A stretch of DNA of 64,000 nt, taken from assembly GCA_049724395.1 (NCBI GenBank), contig JAUGWO010000116.1, positions 35,710-99,709 on the forward strand, given 5' to 3'. Positions 12,301 through 24,800 of this stretch are shown here, one piece after another. Within the stretch, counting starts at the first letter, position 1, and each line of letters starts with the position of its first letter. Position numbers and translations under genes: made by a program. Origin of the DNA: Spongospora subterranea f. sp. subterranea (taxonomy: Eukaryota > Endomyxa: Phytomyxea > Phytomyxea > Plasmodiophorida). The notes beneath the pieces were generated by a model, which saw only the letters and a list, made by a program, of their open reading frames with translations, was not told the origin of the DNA and did no database searches.

Positions 12301-15300
12301 CCTATGCTCATACTTTTGTCTATATATAGGAAGCCAATCGCTGTCGTTTTTCACAATTCCTGAATATGAATCATGGCGGTTACGCCATCAAACAGGATGG
12401 AAAATCAAATACTTCAAAGGTCTAGGCACGTCAACCAATAAAGATGCTAAGGAGTATTTCAGCGCCATTGATAAGGTCGATGCTGGTCTGCAATATATTG
12501 ATTTGCGGCTTACTTGTGTGTAGCACCAAGTCGGGTTTACATGGGATGCATCCGAGGAGGGAAAGCCCAACGATGACGCCATTGAAAAGGTGAGTTCGGA
12601 ATTGTCGCCGATTGCGCCTGGTATCAATTTGCCATCATTCAGGCATTTAGTAAGAAGCGCATCGAAGATCGTAAAACATGGCTGAGTAATGTGGCTGACG
12701 GCACGTTTATCGACTATCGTGCTGGATCTGTCTCGTATGAGGATTTCGTTGATCGCGAATTGGTGCTTTTTTCGCAATCTGATAATGTTCGATCGATTCC
12801 GTCGTTATTGGATGGGTTGAAACCGGGCCAACGGAAGATCATTTACGGTTGTTTCAAGCGAAAGTATGTATATCGAAAAGAAGATGCTTTTCAACCTTGT
12901 TGATCGGATTTCGCCGTAATCAACACTCAATGGGCGTATCTTTAAAAATCCAACATGGTTGATCTTACTGTTTCGTTTGTTTTCAGATTAACTGGTGAAA
13001 TCAAGGTTGCCCAATTGGCTGGGTACGTTTCCGAGCACTCTGCATATCACCACGGCGAGGTTTTTCCATGAGTCTTTTCCTGAGAGGCTACTGATAGTTG
13101 TTTCTACAGCAATCGTTGACGGCGACGATAATTAACTTGGCCCAGAACTATTGCGGAAGTAACAATGTCAACTTGTTGCTGCCTATTGGTCAGTTCGGTA
13201 CTCGTCATTGCCTCGGAAAGGATGCCGCCTCAGCTCGTTACATCTTTACCGGCTTATCGCCTGTTACGCGAACCCTGTTTCCGGAACAGGATGACCCATT
13301 GCTGGAATATCTTGAAGATGATGGAATGTCCATTGAACCCAAATATTATGTGCCCATGTCAGCATCCTCTCTCTCACGCATTTCCCAATTGATTTTGTGC
13401 TACTGTCGTTTCTTTCTTGATTTTTTATTTATATCTGTGTACTGACTATACTGGCGTAACAGCATTCCCTTAGTTTTAGTCAATGGCGCTGAAGGAATTG
13501 GAACGGGTTGGTCAACGTCCATACCACAACACAACCCACGCGATATCGTGCGATGGCTTCAATGCGCTATCCGAGGAGATGAACGACGGCCAGTTCTTAC
13601 TCCTTGGTGAGTTCAACCCTCTTTCGTTCTGATAGGATATCTGATTTTACACATCCAAAGGTATAAGAACTTTCTTGGCACGATTACCTTATCCGCAGAG
13701 CCTGGTCGTTACAAAAAGTATGAAATGCTGGGGGTACATGAACGAGTGCCTCGCGGGATCAACATTCTTGAAATTCCCGTTCATAAGTCCACAGATTCGT
13801 TCAAGGCGCTGCTTGAAGAAAAAGACGAGAAACGCGAAATACTTGGTTTCCAGGCTCGCCATACTGATATTCGCGTGGACTTTTCAATTGATGTTGGCGA
13901 TGCTAATGAATGCGCAATGGCGTCTGCAACCGAGAAGGAAATCTTAAAGCAGCTAAAGCTTAGCAATTCTATCAACACGTCCAATATGATCCTGTTTGAT
14001 GCTCAGGGCCAAATCAGGCATTATCGCAGCTGTGAACATATTCTTGAGGAGCATTTTATTGTTCGTAACGATTTGTAAGGCATCAGTATTTTCATCAACT
14101 TTCTAGTCAAAATTGCCCTTAGGTATATTCTACGTAAAGATCATATGATGTCTGTTCTGGAGAGACAGTGCAAGCGCTTAGATAATAAGGTCTATTGCTA
14201 CTTATGTAGTTTCTTAGACGTATTTTACTAGTCTCATACTGTATAATAGGCGCGGTTTATCAAAGGCTGTATTCGTGATGAGATTCCAATTCGCAACGTC
14301 GCCCGTGCCAAAGTCGAGTCCATTCTGGAAGAGAAACAGTTCGACAGACTCCCTCCTGTCAGCCATGATACGACAATGGTCGTTACTGGTAATGGTAGAG
14401 CTGCACTGCAAGTGGAGGGTGAAGATACATCCCGCACCTACGATTATCTCCTCAATATGCCATTGTTGAGTTTAACCAAGGAAAAGGTCGAGGCGCTGTT
14501 AGAATCGCTTGAGGACAAGAAGAAGGAGATTGTGGTGTTGCGCGCAACGACTCCGCAACAGATGTGGCTCGATGATCTCGATAAGTTCGTTGAAGTGCTG
14601 GATGCTCATGAAGCTGCCGAATGCAAGGATCAGAATCAGGCGGATGCGGTCCTTGCCAAAAAGACCAAACGTGTATCACCTCATACCGCACTTATCGAAG
14701 CTGCATCTGCTCGTGAGACACCCATGACGCTCTACACGAAGCAGGCACCTGATGTTTTTGACATTGATGCTTTCAATGATGAGACAGTGAACGAAAATAC
14801 CCGCAGCTCGGTTGCGACGTCAAACTCTCTGGTAAAAAAGGAAGCCAAAGTAAAAGCCGAACGAAAATTAAAGGTCGAGAAGTCGAAATCGGGCGATGAC
14901 GAATTATTGTCTGCTGCTTTCGACAACCTTGTGCACGTTGCACCAAAGGCCAGGCCGAAATTGAAACTGGTCGAGGAGAAGGTGGTGGCGAAGAAACGAA
15001 ATGATTCAGACGACGAAGTCCTAGTTGCTCGGCCAAAAATCACGATGTCGTTGGCGGAACGTTTAGCCGCCAGTCGATCCGCTCGCGTGGTAACTGTCAC
15101 GTCCTCTCCCTCCAAAAAGACAAAGGCCACATCGAAACCTGGGCCGTCCCCGCTTATGAAAAGATCCAAACTGTCGTCTTTAAGTGGATCGTCCACACCA
15201 GAAGACCCGTTTGCGATTTCTGATGACGACATTATGCAGTCGAAACTGGCAACCAAACCGAAGCCATTAGTGAAGTCAGTTTCTGCGGGTGCAACAAAAA

Positions 15301-15551
15301 AAGCGCCCACGTTGCCAAGGCCTAAAAAACAGAAAGCAATTGTGATCAGCAGCGACGATGAAGATGAGGGGAAAGTCGAGGTCGTGATGTCGTCATCGGA
15401 TGATGCGGTACTTTTACCCACTACTGCGTCAAGATCCCGACGAACTGCAGTTGCTGAACAACCTGTCTATGCTGTCGATAGCGACGACGTTGGTGAGAAC
15501 TCCGACGACAACGACTTTAGCGCAAGTGAGGCCAGTGATGACGATTACTAA
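9328..15551 (+). CDS. TOP2: DNA topoisomerase II (type IIA), 26 exons
   Basis: ATP-dependent strand-passing enzyme of the nucleus. Exons: 9328-9381, 9448-9603, 9665-9724, 9917-10174, 10308-10370, 10424-10504, 10551-10625, 10675-10764, 10818-10941, 11073-11188, 11247-11316, 11414-11569, 11672-11770, 11823-11914, 11970-12020, 12077-12112, 12161-12260, 12330-12475, 12524-12589, 12643-12863, 12987-13059, 13110-13357, 13463-13606, 13661-14074, 14123-14189, 14250-15551. They sum to exactly 1454 codons with every junction in phase. Landmarks: GHKL ATPase NNGKGIP (about 104) and GRNGYGAKL (about 147), Toprim EGDSAK (about 442) and DQDQDG (about 518-523), catalytic Tyr about 773 in ARYIFT. The last 350 or so residues are Lys/Ser/acidic, the usual divergent regulatory tail. 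Introns are 46-192 nt. The start is the in-frame ATG before QQKTIEEIYQKK; a farther upstream exon is possible. Confidence 0.95.
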
Positions 15552-17412
15552 TCTCTTCAAATCCAGAATGCAGCTATTGCTGTAGTTAAGTTGCAATATA
15601 CCCATTCAGCTAATATTACTGACGTTTCAATTGTGAAATATGTCAAGTTAGGAAATACTGCAACTTTTGACCATAGAACCTGTCGCCCGAAATTTGAAAC
15701 ACTGATGTGATTGCCCGTTCAACCATAAACCGGTTTTGTCGCTCGCTGACTATCGTTCGTGGCAAGCAAGGGCTGGAACTCACTTTGAATCAGCCGTTTT
15801 TGCCATCGTCCCACTTCAACGCAGAAGCCGGCATTTACTTTTCGATATCGGTATTTTCATTACGCTGACATGACGACACTCAAATCTTCCATGATTTTTG
15901 GAAACGACGCCGTTGTCGCACAGGCGAACCAATCCATCCTACACAAACCCCCTAAATGTTCTTGGATCTTGAAGGACACTTTCCCAGAGGTTCATTGTTT
16001 ACCTGGCGCCAGTGCTCTAGATTTTTGCCTGGACTCGCTTGAGAATCAGTATACAGACCAGGATTTGAAAGACTCATCTCCCTTGCTTCCTTTCGTCAGG
16101 CTGTACTTTCTGGAAAAAGACAAATTTCTTATAGTTTTCTTATTTTGTTCACGACTAGGGTCTGCATTTGATAACCGGACGGTGATCTAGTTTGTGCAGT
16201 GTTTATTCTGTCCATATCCGAAATAAATCTATAGCTAATTCAGTGCCAGCATCAATGCTCGCAGTCTGCGGCAGATTGCAGGCAACATGTATTCGACTTC
16301 CTCGCGCGTTAACCTCCACTAAATGAAAATTTGATGGCGTTAATCGTTTGAACCACATCATTTGATCAAAGTATCGCGTCAGATATGGGGGCCAGGTGAC
16401 CGCCGTGTGAATTAGAATGGACGAAAACCGTGTTCGCTTTGCTCGGATGGAATCTTGTCCTCTCCGCCGGTTCAGTCAGGTGCCAGGAACAGTTTCGAAA
16501 CCAAAACAACCATCTCGTGACCAAGGTCTGATGCATTCAATCGGGTCGTTCCATAGTGAGTTTATATATTGTGATGACCTCAATACAACATTCGCCCTGA
16601 ACCTGCGGGGACCTGTTCCAGATGTATAAACTGAAGAAACAGATTTGAAATACGATATATGTTGCGGGTTCTTCAATTGGGACAGACGAGTTAATACTTG
16701 GTACGATTCTGTATGAAAACGGAGCCCATTTTTGCTGCCACGTTTTCGTCAAAAGTGGCGTATTGTTCTGCCACGATATGGTTCAAAGAAAAATGCATTG
16801 CCATAATCGCGAGCAACCTCACTTTATCAGGTTGATGTAAAGTGAATCAGTTTTGGTACTTCGGTCGAAACCGCTTTGACACTTTTGAGCACAGTCCAAA
16901 TTATTTACGTCAAGTTGAACTGGGGTCCCTCGTCCCATTTCATCAGATGAAAGTCCCAATCACTGGGTATTAGCATTGCTAAAGGTTGCCATCAAAGGTC
17001 CAGCTCCAGGATGCCAGGCTGCAATATCCCCATCCGGAGAGTATTGCTGGCTCTGACTACCAACATACAACGTCCTTGGAAGCAAACAGTTTCCTTCCAT
17101 TGCGACGAAGCAACTCACTTAGATCTACAGAACATCGTACGGCAGCATTGAGGCTAATTAAGGATTCGGAAAACGATTAGATCAAGAACAAGCAAACGCT
17201 CGTTGTGACAGGACATCTGTAAATTTGGGATCATTTGAATCACATTCGTTTGCATCGTAGTGGACATCTGTCTCACCCGTGTGAATTATAATCAGGGTGG
17301 ATTTGAGTTGGAACTCATCTGTATCAGTCATTGGAATAGATATGCGTCGAAATCGATTATTGTTGAATTGATTACGGGTTGCATGAGTTGGGTGTTATTC
17401 CGTTGGCGTTGA
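15552..17412. other. Mostly non-coding stretch after topoisomerase II
   Basis: This contains the 3' UTR of topoisomerase II and no strong gene. One open frame at 15870-16190 could encode 106 residues (starts MTTLKSSMIFG) but has no domain I recognise and no supporting splice pattern, so it is only a weak candidate. The remaining frames are short and overlap on both strands. Confidence 0.5.
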
Positions 17413-17413
17413 C

Positions 17414-18260
17414 CAGGGCTGGAAAAACCCGATTTTGTTTATGAAGAAAATCGGGTTTGAGGTTTTTTTACGCAATAAAACCCGATTTTCTAAATATCGA
17501 AACCATGGTTTTTTGCTGGGAAGGCGAGATTGAAAAACCAGGCTGAAACCCCTCAGGGAAGATTTATTAACCGTTAATCAAGCAGTTGGACGTCTTGGTT
17601 TACTCGTCGAACTCATCTCCATCGTCCTGTGTCAGTGTCTTCGAACTCCAAGCAATCGTAGAAAGCTGACAGTTTGCTCGTGATGAAGACCAGCTCAGCA
17701 CTGTCGATGACCTTCAAACTGTTTCTCAACTTCGAATGGACGAAGCCCATGGTGTAGAAGTTTCGTTCGGAAGCTGCATTGGGTGTGGCCATGCTCAAGA
17801 GCTTGATAGCGACCTTCTGCAACTCAGGCCACCGATTTTCATCCAACCAAAATTGGAGTGGGGTCTTGGAACCTTTTTGAATCAAAACCTAATAAACCCG
17901 ATTTGTATGGTTTTCAAACTATTGGGGTTTCTGAAAAACCCACACATTGTTGCTGAAGTTCAGCAACAAGTTCAGCAACAATGTGTGTAGTTCTAGTTCC
18001 TTGATAGCCAGTTGCGGTCGAATCCAGCTGGACGACATCCTGTGGACCATCGTGTGAAGCCGATACTGTAGCCGACCCAGTCTGAGCTGATGATCATCTA
18101 CAAGGTGCTTGGTCTCGAACGAGATAAAGCAAATAAGAAAGACACATGATGTATGAATTTCAACGTTCTGTTCGGCAAGGTGCACAGCGGTTAAACGACA
18201 ACGGAGATTGTCACTGTTCAATACTGTAATCACATCATTTAATCCGACCAAATCCGTCGC
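17414..18260 (-). mobile_element. hAT DNA transposon relic with one terminal repeat
   Basis: The minus-strand frame 17613-17885 encodes a typical hAT C-terminal dimerisation region: PLQFWLDENRWPEL, then LLSMATPNAASERNF and GFVHSKLRNSL. Beyond it, just downstream of the transposase end, CAGGGCTGGAAAAACCCGAT at 17414 has the form of a hAT terminal inverted repeat. The AAACCCGAT motif recurs several times between 17427 and 17890. The N-terminal zinc finger and catalytic core are absent. A frame at 17919-18251 and a 17-base-arm palindrome at about 17942-17987 follow, so the element is truncated and rearranged. It is non-functional. Confidence 0.75.
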
Positions 18261-19660
18261 AATGTTTTAGGTCACGAACCCGTCGTTCCTTTCTTGTTCC
18301 TTCAACGAATGCATCGGGTTTATCCTCTGCTTTTCTTAAGTTATGATCGGGGTTTATCGTTATATATATACACGTTGTGAGGAAATATTTAAATTCAGGT
18401 GCTTCCTATATCACCGAAATTCGGCTGAATCACGTGCAGATAGTTGCGTTTGTATGCTTTCCATTTAATCGTCAATGAATTCATCGCCATAATTCATTGT
18501 CACATCTTGACCGCAGTTCTATTCCCTAGTTGACACAGCTTTTCATTTTCGTCCCTCATGGTGATATTGTATCCGAGCTATTGAACTGTTAATGGAACCC
18601 CTGAGAAAATATTTAGCTCACCGACAACACCCTTCAAGGATAATTAATACTATATCTGGCGATGCAGGTTTTTTTTCTCGTGAGATCGATATACTATCGA
18701 GCTTCATTGTTTCTGCACTTGTTGTGCGAATTGTATTCTTGTTCTCACGTAGGAAAATTGGATTTGGTGTCAACACGTATTATCAGCGATGGATGAATCG
18801 GAAAACCAGCACTCGCTTGATCAAAAAACAATTGTTTCGTAATAATCTTTACATCACTCAAATTGCACTGGATTTATCATTCAAGTTCTTGTCTAACAAA
18901 CAGAAATTATTCGTTTTAGTGCATTGCCAACGAGATAAAAAAGGAATTTCACAAACCGTCATCGGCTCATCGCCCCTCGACTAATTCGTCCAGTGATGGA
19001 ATTTGTCATGGGGACTTTTTTGGCGAGCAAAATTGGGGATATCTACAGAGTTATGAGAAATGAAGCATTCAACGAATAACTCATACCAACGATCGGGATC
19101 AGATCATTGGACAATGAACGCCAGATCGATAGTATATCAAGATCACACCATAATGGGATTTTGAATAGCGTGTATAACAATGATGAGCTTTTCTGGAGAT
19201 TTGAGAGTAATATCGGCTGAGAATAACAGACAGGGGGCTGATGGACTGAGTGAACGGGAATGGAAAGAGGAAGGAAGAGAGATGGCGGTGGAGGAGGAAG
19301 AGGACGAAGGGAGAGAAGGAGAAAGCGGTCGATAGAGAGTGAGATGTGGCTGAATATTGGGGAATAGGGAGATTGAGGAAGACGGGATGAGGATTGAGAA
19401 GAGAATCATGATCCCAATCAGACAGAGAATGATCTGGTAAAGGAGCCAGAACAATACCTGTTGACGAGAATGATTGAGGGTGATAATCACCATTTACCTT
19501 CTCCAATCTTTTCATCATCAAAAATCATTCAGATTGCATCAAATATCACCAATATAGCTCTGCAACCACAAACTGCTCGACCAACTTCCCCAAATTGACT
19601 AAGAGTCGCGATTGTGGCTGTGTTGTAGTCTCAAGTCAGTCCTCTACAATAAAAAACAAG
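18261..19660. other. AT-rich and purine-rich spacer
   Basis: No domain-bearing gene is visible. A frame at 18592-18984 (130 residues, basic, starts MEPLRKYLAHR) is a weak candidate only. From about 19230 to 19400 the plus strand is nearly all purine (GGA/GAA runs), a low-complexity tract that produces long Ser/Phe/Leu-rich minus-strand frames. Confidence 0.5.
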
Positions 19661-19666
19661 TCCTCC

Positions 19667-19969
19667 AGTCCGGCGATATCTTGAGGATAGGGCGCGAATT
19701 GGGTTTCCAATGCACGTGGAACCTTGCGCCGTAGTTCAAGTATTTCGACAGCGACCTCGTCTTGCGACATTGCGAAAGGTCCTTGTACACCTTTGCATCA
19801 ACTTCCTTGGAAGCCGATGCATCAACTGCAAATGTGTACAAGAAACGTTCGCGATTTTGTTATGACCCATCGCGAGCGAGGTCGCTGTCGAAATACCAGA
19901 ACTACGACGCAAGGTTCCACGTGCATTGGAAACCCAATTCGCGCCCTATCCTTAAGAAATCGCCGGACT
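19667..19969. repeat. Long hairpin-forming inverted repeat (about 300 bp)
   Basis: The outer arms of about 95 bases (19667-19760 and 19878-19969) are reverse complements with few mismatches. They contain matching blocks such as GGTTTCCAATGCACGTGGAA and its complement. Symmetry reappears at the centre (CTTGTACAC near 19789 against its complement near 19842), so nearly the whole 300 bases can fold back. Both strands carry related open frames because of this symmetry. No transposase motif is present. Confidence 0.85.
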
Positions 19970-20438
19970 AGAAAAACTGGTCGAGTTACGCTGCCTCATG
20001 TATCACTATAACAGGGAATATTAACATCGAGAGGCAATCGCAGTGTCCCCGTCTGGCGGAGTCAAGGCTGTCAAGGCTAGCATTTCGAAATCGGAAACTT
20101 GGTCGACCATGGCGCCATTATCAATCATCGACTGCAAAACTAATTTACTGCATGCCGTTAATCCATGTTTCTGGCGTTGTTTTCATTGCGTTGCCAGTTC
20201 GAGGAACTTGGGTGACTAAAAAAACGGACTTCAACCGCGTTTCAGAATGTCGAGAGCTTGGTGTGCAGTTTTGGACTCAAAAACAAGGTGGCGGTCGGTC
20301 AGGTTTACTCTTCAACGCGCCGAGATTATACGGGTTGGATGACCCAGTGACGTTTCGTTGTGCAGGGTGATTGCCGGTAACTGAAATGCCAGCGCCATCA
20401 CGATACCACGGACACCAGTGCTCGTGTGACAGTAACCG

Positions 20439-21035
20439 ATGACGAGAGACACGGTCGAGAGCCGACAGGATGGCGACGGAGGTGACACCATTCCCTGCTC
20501 TGTCTGCTATGGCGTCATGTATCTGACGCGATCTATGATGAGATCGGGTCATAGCCCGCTCTGTATCGGGTATCGTCGAACTGGCGATCTGTCTCGGCCG
20601 CCACAAACAATCGACTCTTCACTTCCCAAGGAAATTCGCGCTGAGGAATCACTTCAGACTCTATTAGTGATTGGACAATCCCGTATTTTCGAAAGGGAAC
20701 AGGCAAAACCTGCTGTTGAAATCCTATTTGGAATTCGAGTGCTTGTCGTCTCTGATGATAAATTCGATGAGTTGCCGCAAACTCCAGCCAATTTCGATGG
20801 AGGAGGGTTTATGGCCAATTTCAACTGGCGCCAATCGGTTCCAGCACATTTACGGCGCCAGCGCGAGGTTATCGAAGCACTTGGCGATCGAATGTTATGG
20901 CAGGTCTCAGCCGATGGTCGGCAAGCGTTTGTCAACCAGGCTCGAACGTTCCTGCCGGTTTTCGGCCATTTCTTGCAGTCTTACCTGCGGCGAATAGCCA
21001 GCACGATCTCTTCTGCAGATAAAGGTCGCCAATAA
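20439..21035 (+). CDS. Uncharacterised 198-residue protein
   Basis: A continuous frame of 198 residues has protein-like composition. The N-terminal part has a Cys pair (CSVC, about residues 20-23), and the second half is mixed alpha/beta in character (LFGIRVLVVSDDKFDELPQ, then a basic C-terminal region). I do not recognise a family. The true start could be later or the gene could contain an intron. Its neighbours are a hairpin repeat upstream and an AT-rich spacer downstream, so context gives no clue to function. Confidence 0.45.
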   Translation: MTRDTVESRQDGDGGDTIPCSVCYGVMYLTRSMMRSGHSPLCIGYRRTGDLSRPPQTIDSSLPKEIRAEESLQTLLVIGQSRIFEREQAKPAVEILFGIRVLVVSDDKFDELPQTPANFDGGGFMANFNWRQSVPAHLRRQREVIEALGDRMLWQVSADGRQAFVNQARTFLPVFGHFLQSYLRRIASTISSADKGRQ

Positions 21036-21893
21036 CACCATCCTCTCGAATATACGCGTCGGCGCTGGGGCAATCGCGTGGATTATCTGTCTAAACGGTC
21101 TGCCAATGACTCCCAACGCTAACAAGGTTAACCATTATTATTTCTGTCAAATATATATTGCAAAATTATCAAGTGGATTCCGCGTTGGTTAAACCACTTT
21201 TCTTCAATGTCTGGCACCGTTTTTCAACGTTATGGTCACACATGATGTTCTATGGCCATCATCTGTTGAATGTTGAGCGGTCGATCGAGTGAGTCCCGGA
21301 TCTGGTCGTATTACATCTTGCCTGGAGCACATTTCCACTGTATTCTAATTAATCTGGTCATCCAATTGTTAGCTAGGGTGAAGCATCAGGGTTGGTGCAC
21401 TATTGCGGCTGGAAATTCGACTAGAATTGAGTTGCTCCGTTTGGGAAATTGACAGAATTCGGAGCCAACTGCCTGTGGTAATGGCTTGGCGATAACTTAC
21501 GACAAGGGACGATTGTCGAATTTGTGTGTGATATATTATTAGAGAGCGGTATACGATGATCCGGGGGATAATTATGATTCCGACCTGGTTGATCCGGTGA
21601 TCGGTTGACACATTATGGTTAAGGCCATCTGCCGCGGAAACCTCAAATCTTGGTCGTCCTTATAAACCTTATCCAAATCCTATACCGAATTGTTAATCCA
21701 CAAATTTGAAGTCCTTCGTGATCAGCTGAAAAATACATATATCACCATTTCAAATATAGTATTGCGTCAATAAAACCAGCAATTTTGTCTGGGTATTTCA
21801 AAGATTTAGACCATGTTCAAGATTACACTGAAAAATTTGTAATTTGGAAAAATTAATCGTTTCAGGAATCACAGAGCAGTGAGAGAACATGTG
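21036..21893. other. Spacer downstream of the myosin gene
   Basis: This AT-rich stretch has only short frames. It should include the 3' UTR of the minus-strand myosin, whose stop codon lies at 21894. Nothing else is supported. Confidence 0.5.
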
Positions 21894-24800
21894 TCAAACA
21901 AAGCAGATTGATTCGAAGACAACGAACAACGGTGAACGATTCAGTTGTGATGAATGTACCGATTTTGCAAAGGTTTGTTGTTCTGGTAGGAACGCGGAAT
22001 TCAGACAGAGATACATGAGGACCCGGGCCATCTTGCCCTTGCGTTCCCGGGACAGGACTTCGATCTTCACGTCGCCCACTAGCGGGCACGACTTCCTGAT
22101 TCTCCAGACGCACGACGATTCTGACCGCGACAGCATCCTGATCCATTTCTGGCGAATCTTCCCATCGTCCTGTCCAAAACAGTGCACAAAACCCTCAGAA
22201 TTGCGGTTTCTTTCATCCGTTCAACGAGGGCAAAATCCGTTTTTTATCTCGTTGCACTTCTCCAGGTACGGTGTCGAAAACCAGATTGTCAGAAGAACCC
22301 ACCAGCGAAATAAAAAAAACAAAAGACCAACAGAATCTGTTAGAGTAAAAGAGTGTCAAAACGTTCAAAGAAACATTTTGCAATCGGGAAAATCACGCTA
22401 AAGAGGTCGCAATGAGGGAACAACATCACGAAAATAGGGGTTGTTCATGGTAAATCGTGGAGAAAGCCGACCTGCTGTAAGGCAATCATGAGCCACACCT
22501 CTTGATCGTCGGCGATGCAGACCGGGTCGATACCGTCCAGCACAACGCTGGTCAGGTTGACGGCGCGCCCCAACACGATAGGTCTATCCACCATCGATAT
22601 AAAACGGCTGTCTGCGTTCACAGAATCAGCTTGACCAACGACTGTTTGTGGTGCGAAACCATCAAATCAAGAAACCTGACTGTTTCTATTGAAACAAATT
22701 GATGTTGAATTTCAAAAATTCGAGAGAGACTGTGAATGAAATCGGATTGGATTGCGATCGTACAGTATCCGACGTATCGCCGCTGCGATGGGGCTAGAGA
22801 CTGGATTGTTTCGGATGGATCCTTCATCGCCCAGAACATCTCCAGGGCCTGATTCACTGATGCGGCCGCCGCCGAATGCAGAAGATACGCCGCCACCATC
22901 ATACTGAATTCGGGCAAGTTTCAGTTCAACAAACAATGAGATAACGGTGAATGAAAAGTTCATTGAACGTCGTCGTGTAATTGCCGATGTGGCGTAGCGA
23001 AGCGTTGATCAACAGAAACGAGATGGTCAGAAAATTACCTGCAACGCCCCTTTCCAGCCTTGCTATGGATCAACGCAAGGTGATGGGGTTGGGCGAGCCA
23101 ATGCTCCATTGACCTGCAGAAGTCGACCATCATCTGGAATGGGCACGGGGCGTGACCGGAAAACGGGAAATGAACGACTGAGTTGGTGCCGGCCCCCGTT
23201 GCCATTTCTAGGTCGTACTGAACATCTGTACAGAAGTGAACGGTGAGCTGCCGAATGGACAGAAGACCTTGGAGATTTCGGGTTCGATAAAACGAAATTG
23301 GTCCAGCGTGTGAAAGGATAACGAACTAAACCGCAAAAAAACATTGTTCAAGTTGAGAAGATTTAAAGTTTTAACATATAAAAACATACATCCTAAGATT
23401 GAACGAGAAAACTGCCGAGATAAAACACAAACACCCGTAAACGATGTGAATTTGCCGAACGGACCTAGACAGAAATTGTAAATCCTGAACCGCCCTTTGT
23501 GGGACCGAACAGTTTCCGCAATGTGATCGATCGCTCTGGGTTGATGTGGCTCCATCACCACCATCACCATGATCTGTGGCGATATCACCGTCGTCTCCAC
23601 CCCGTCCACGACCGAGACCCTCACCGCAGCCGGCGCCGGTACGACCTCAGCCGGCGCCGGCGTCTCCAGCGCCATCAGCGAATACCTCGTCCGTCCCACC
23701 ACGCCCGCGAACGCAGCTGCCAGCACAGCCAGGGCAACGCAACGTCGGCGCACCGTCCACGTTACCAGCGTTGCCTGTATCGTAACCGAGGCCTGGCGCC
23801 GGATGCGCCAACCCTGACCCAGTAACAGGGCCATGGCCGCCTGCAACGGGATCACGGCGCGCTTGACTAGCGCGCCGAGGGCGGATTCCAGCGCGCCATG
23901 CGCCTCGGCCTTCAGGAACACCAGGCTGGTCCCGATCGCGTACTGGCCCGCGTCCGGGAACCGCCCCGACAGGAACGGGCCGATGTGCGGGTCGTCCATC
24001 TGGTGGCGATACCGGGCGCGGAACGCGTCGTGGGCGATGCGGATCGGGTACCCGGCCTGGCGAACGCGCACGAGCTCCAGTACGCCGGCGTTGGCGAGCT
24101 GGTCGATCACGGTCGGCCCGTGGAACAGGTTGGAGCGGGCGGTGGCGTTGGGCTTGACGCAGCGGATGAAGTGTGGATCGGTTGACGACAAAGCCGTAAT
24201 CAGATGGCCAACTTGGCCGCGGAAGTGGCTGCCTTGGAATTTGCCCTTCTTGAGGCTCTTGCGACCCGCTGTTGTTGGTGTCGTTGGTGAGAACTGATCC
24301 TCTGTTAGCTCTGTGGACGCCGCCGTGTTGGAGTTGATGATCTATTTACACGACAATAGTTAGAACCTGATTAAGACAGACCAAATGATAAATTCTTCAC
24401 AGATCGACCGAACAATTCAACGTCAACGAAAGAATCATATTGAGCTGGTGATTAATATGCCGAGGTGACAACACACCGTTTTCATGATCGGATCCGCGGC
24501 CGTTTCCAGGAGATCGTGCAAATCATCGCTAAGTCGGTCACGGTTCTTGACCAGGAACTCCGACGCATCGTATTGAACCGCCCCGGCGTAGTGGGCAACG
24601 GTGATGTGCAGCGGCCGGGCGCGAGAATCATCTGTCAGAATCGACGACGCTTTCTGCGCCTGCCCAAACATTGCCCTCCATTAGACACGAATTTTTGTCC
24701 AGAAATATCAGAAAAGGAAACGGCGATCAACGAAGTTACAGAAAGAGAAAAGAGGTCGAAGTTCAACACAAAACGGCTTTGGGATTGCACAAAAATCATA

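Noticed and set aside
19644-19971. Two small proteins on opposite strands with the same sequence
   Set aside because: They mirror each other because the DNA is a palindrome.
23499-24297. Plus-strand frames rich in Arg and Pro over the myosin exon 8
   Set aside because: Antisense shadows of the GC-rich motor and tail coding sequence.
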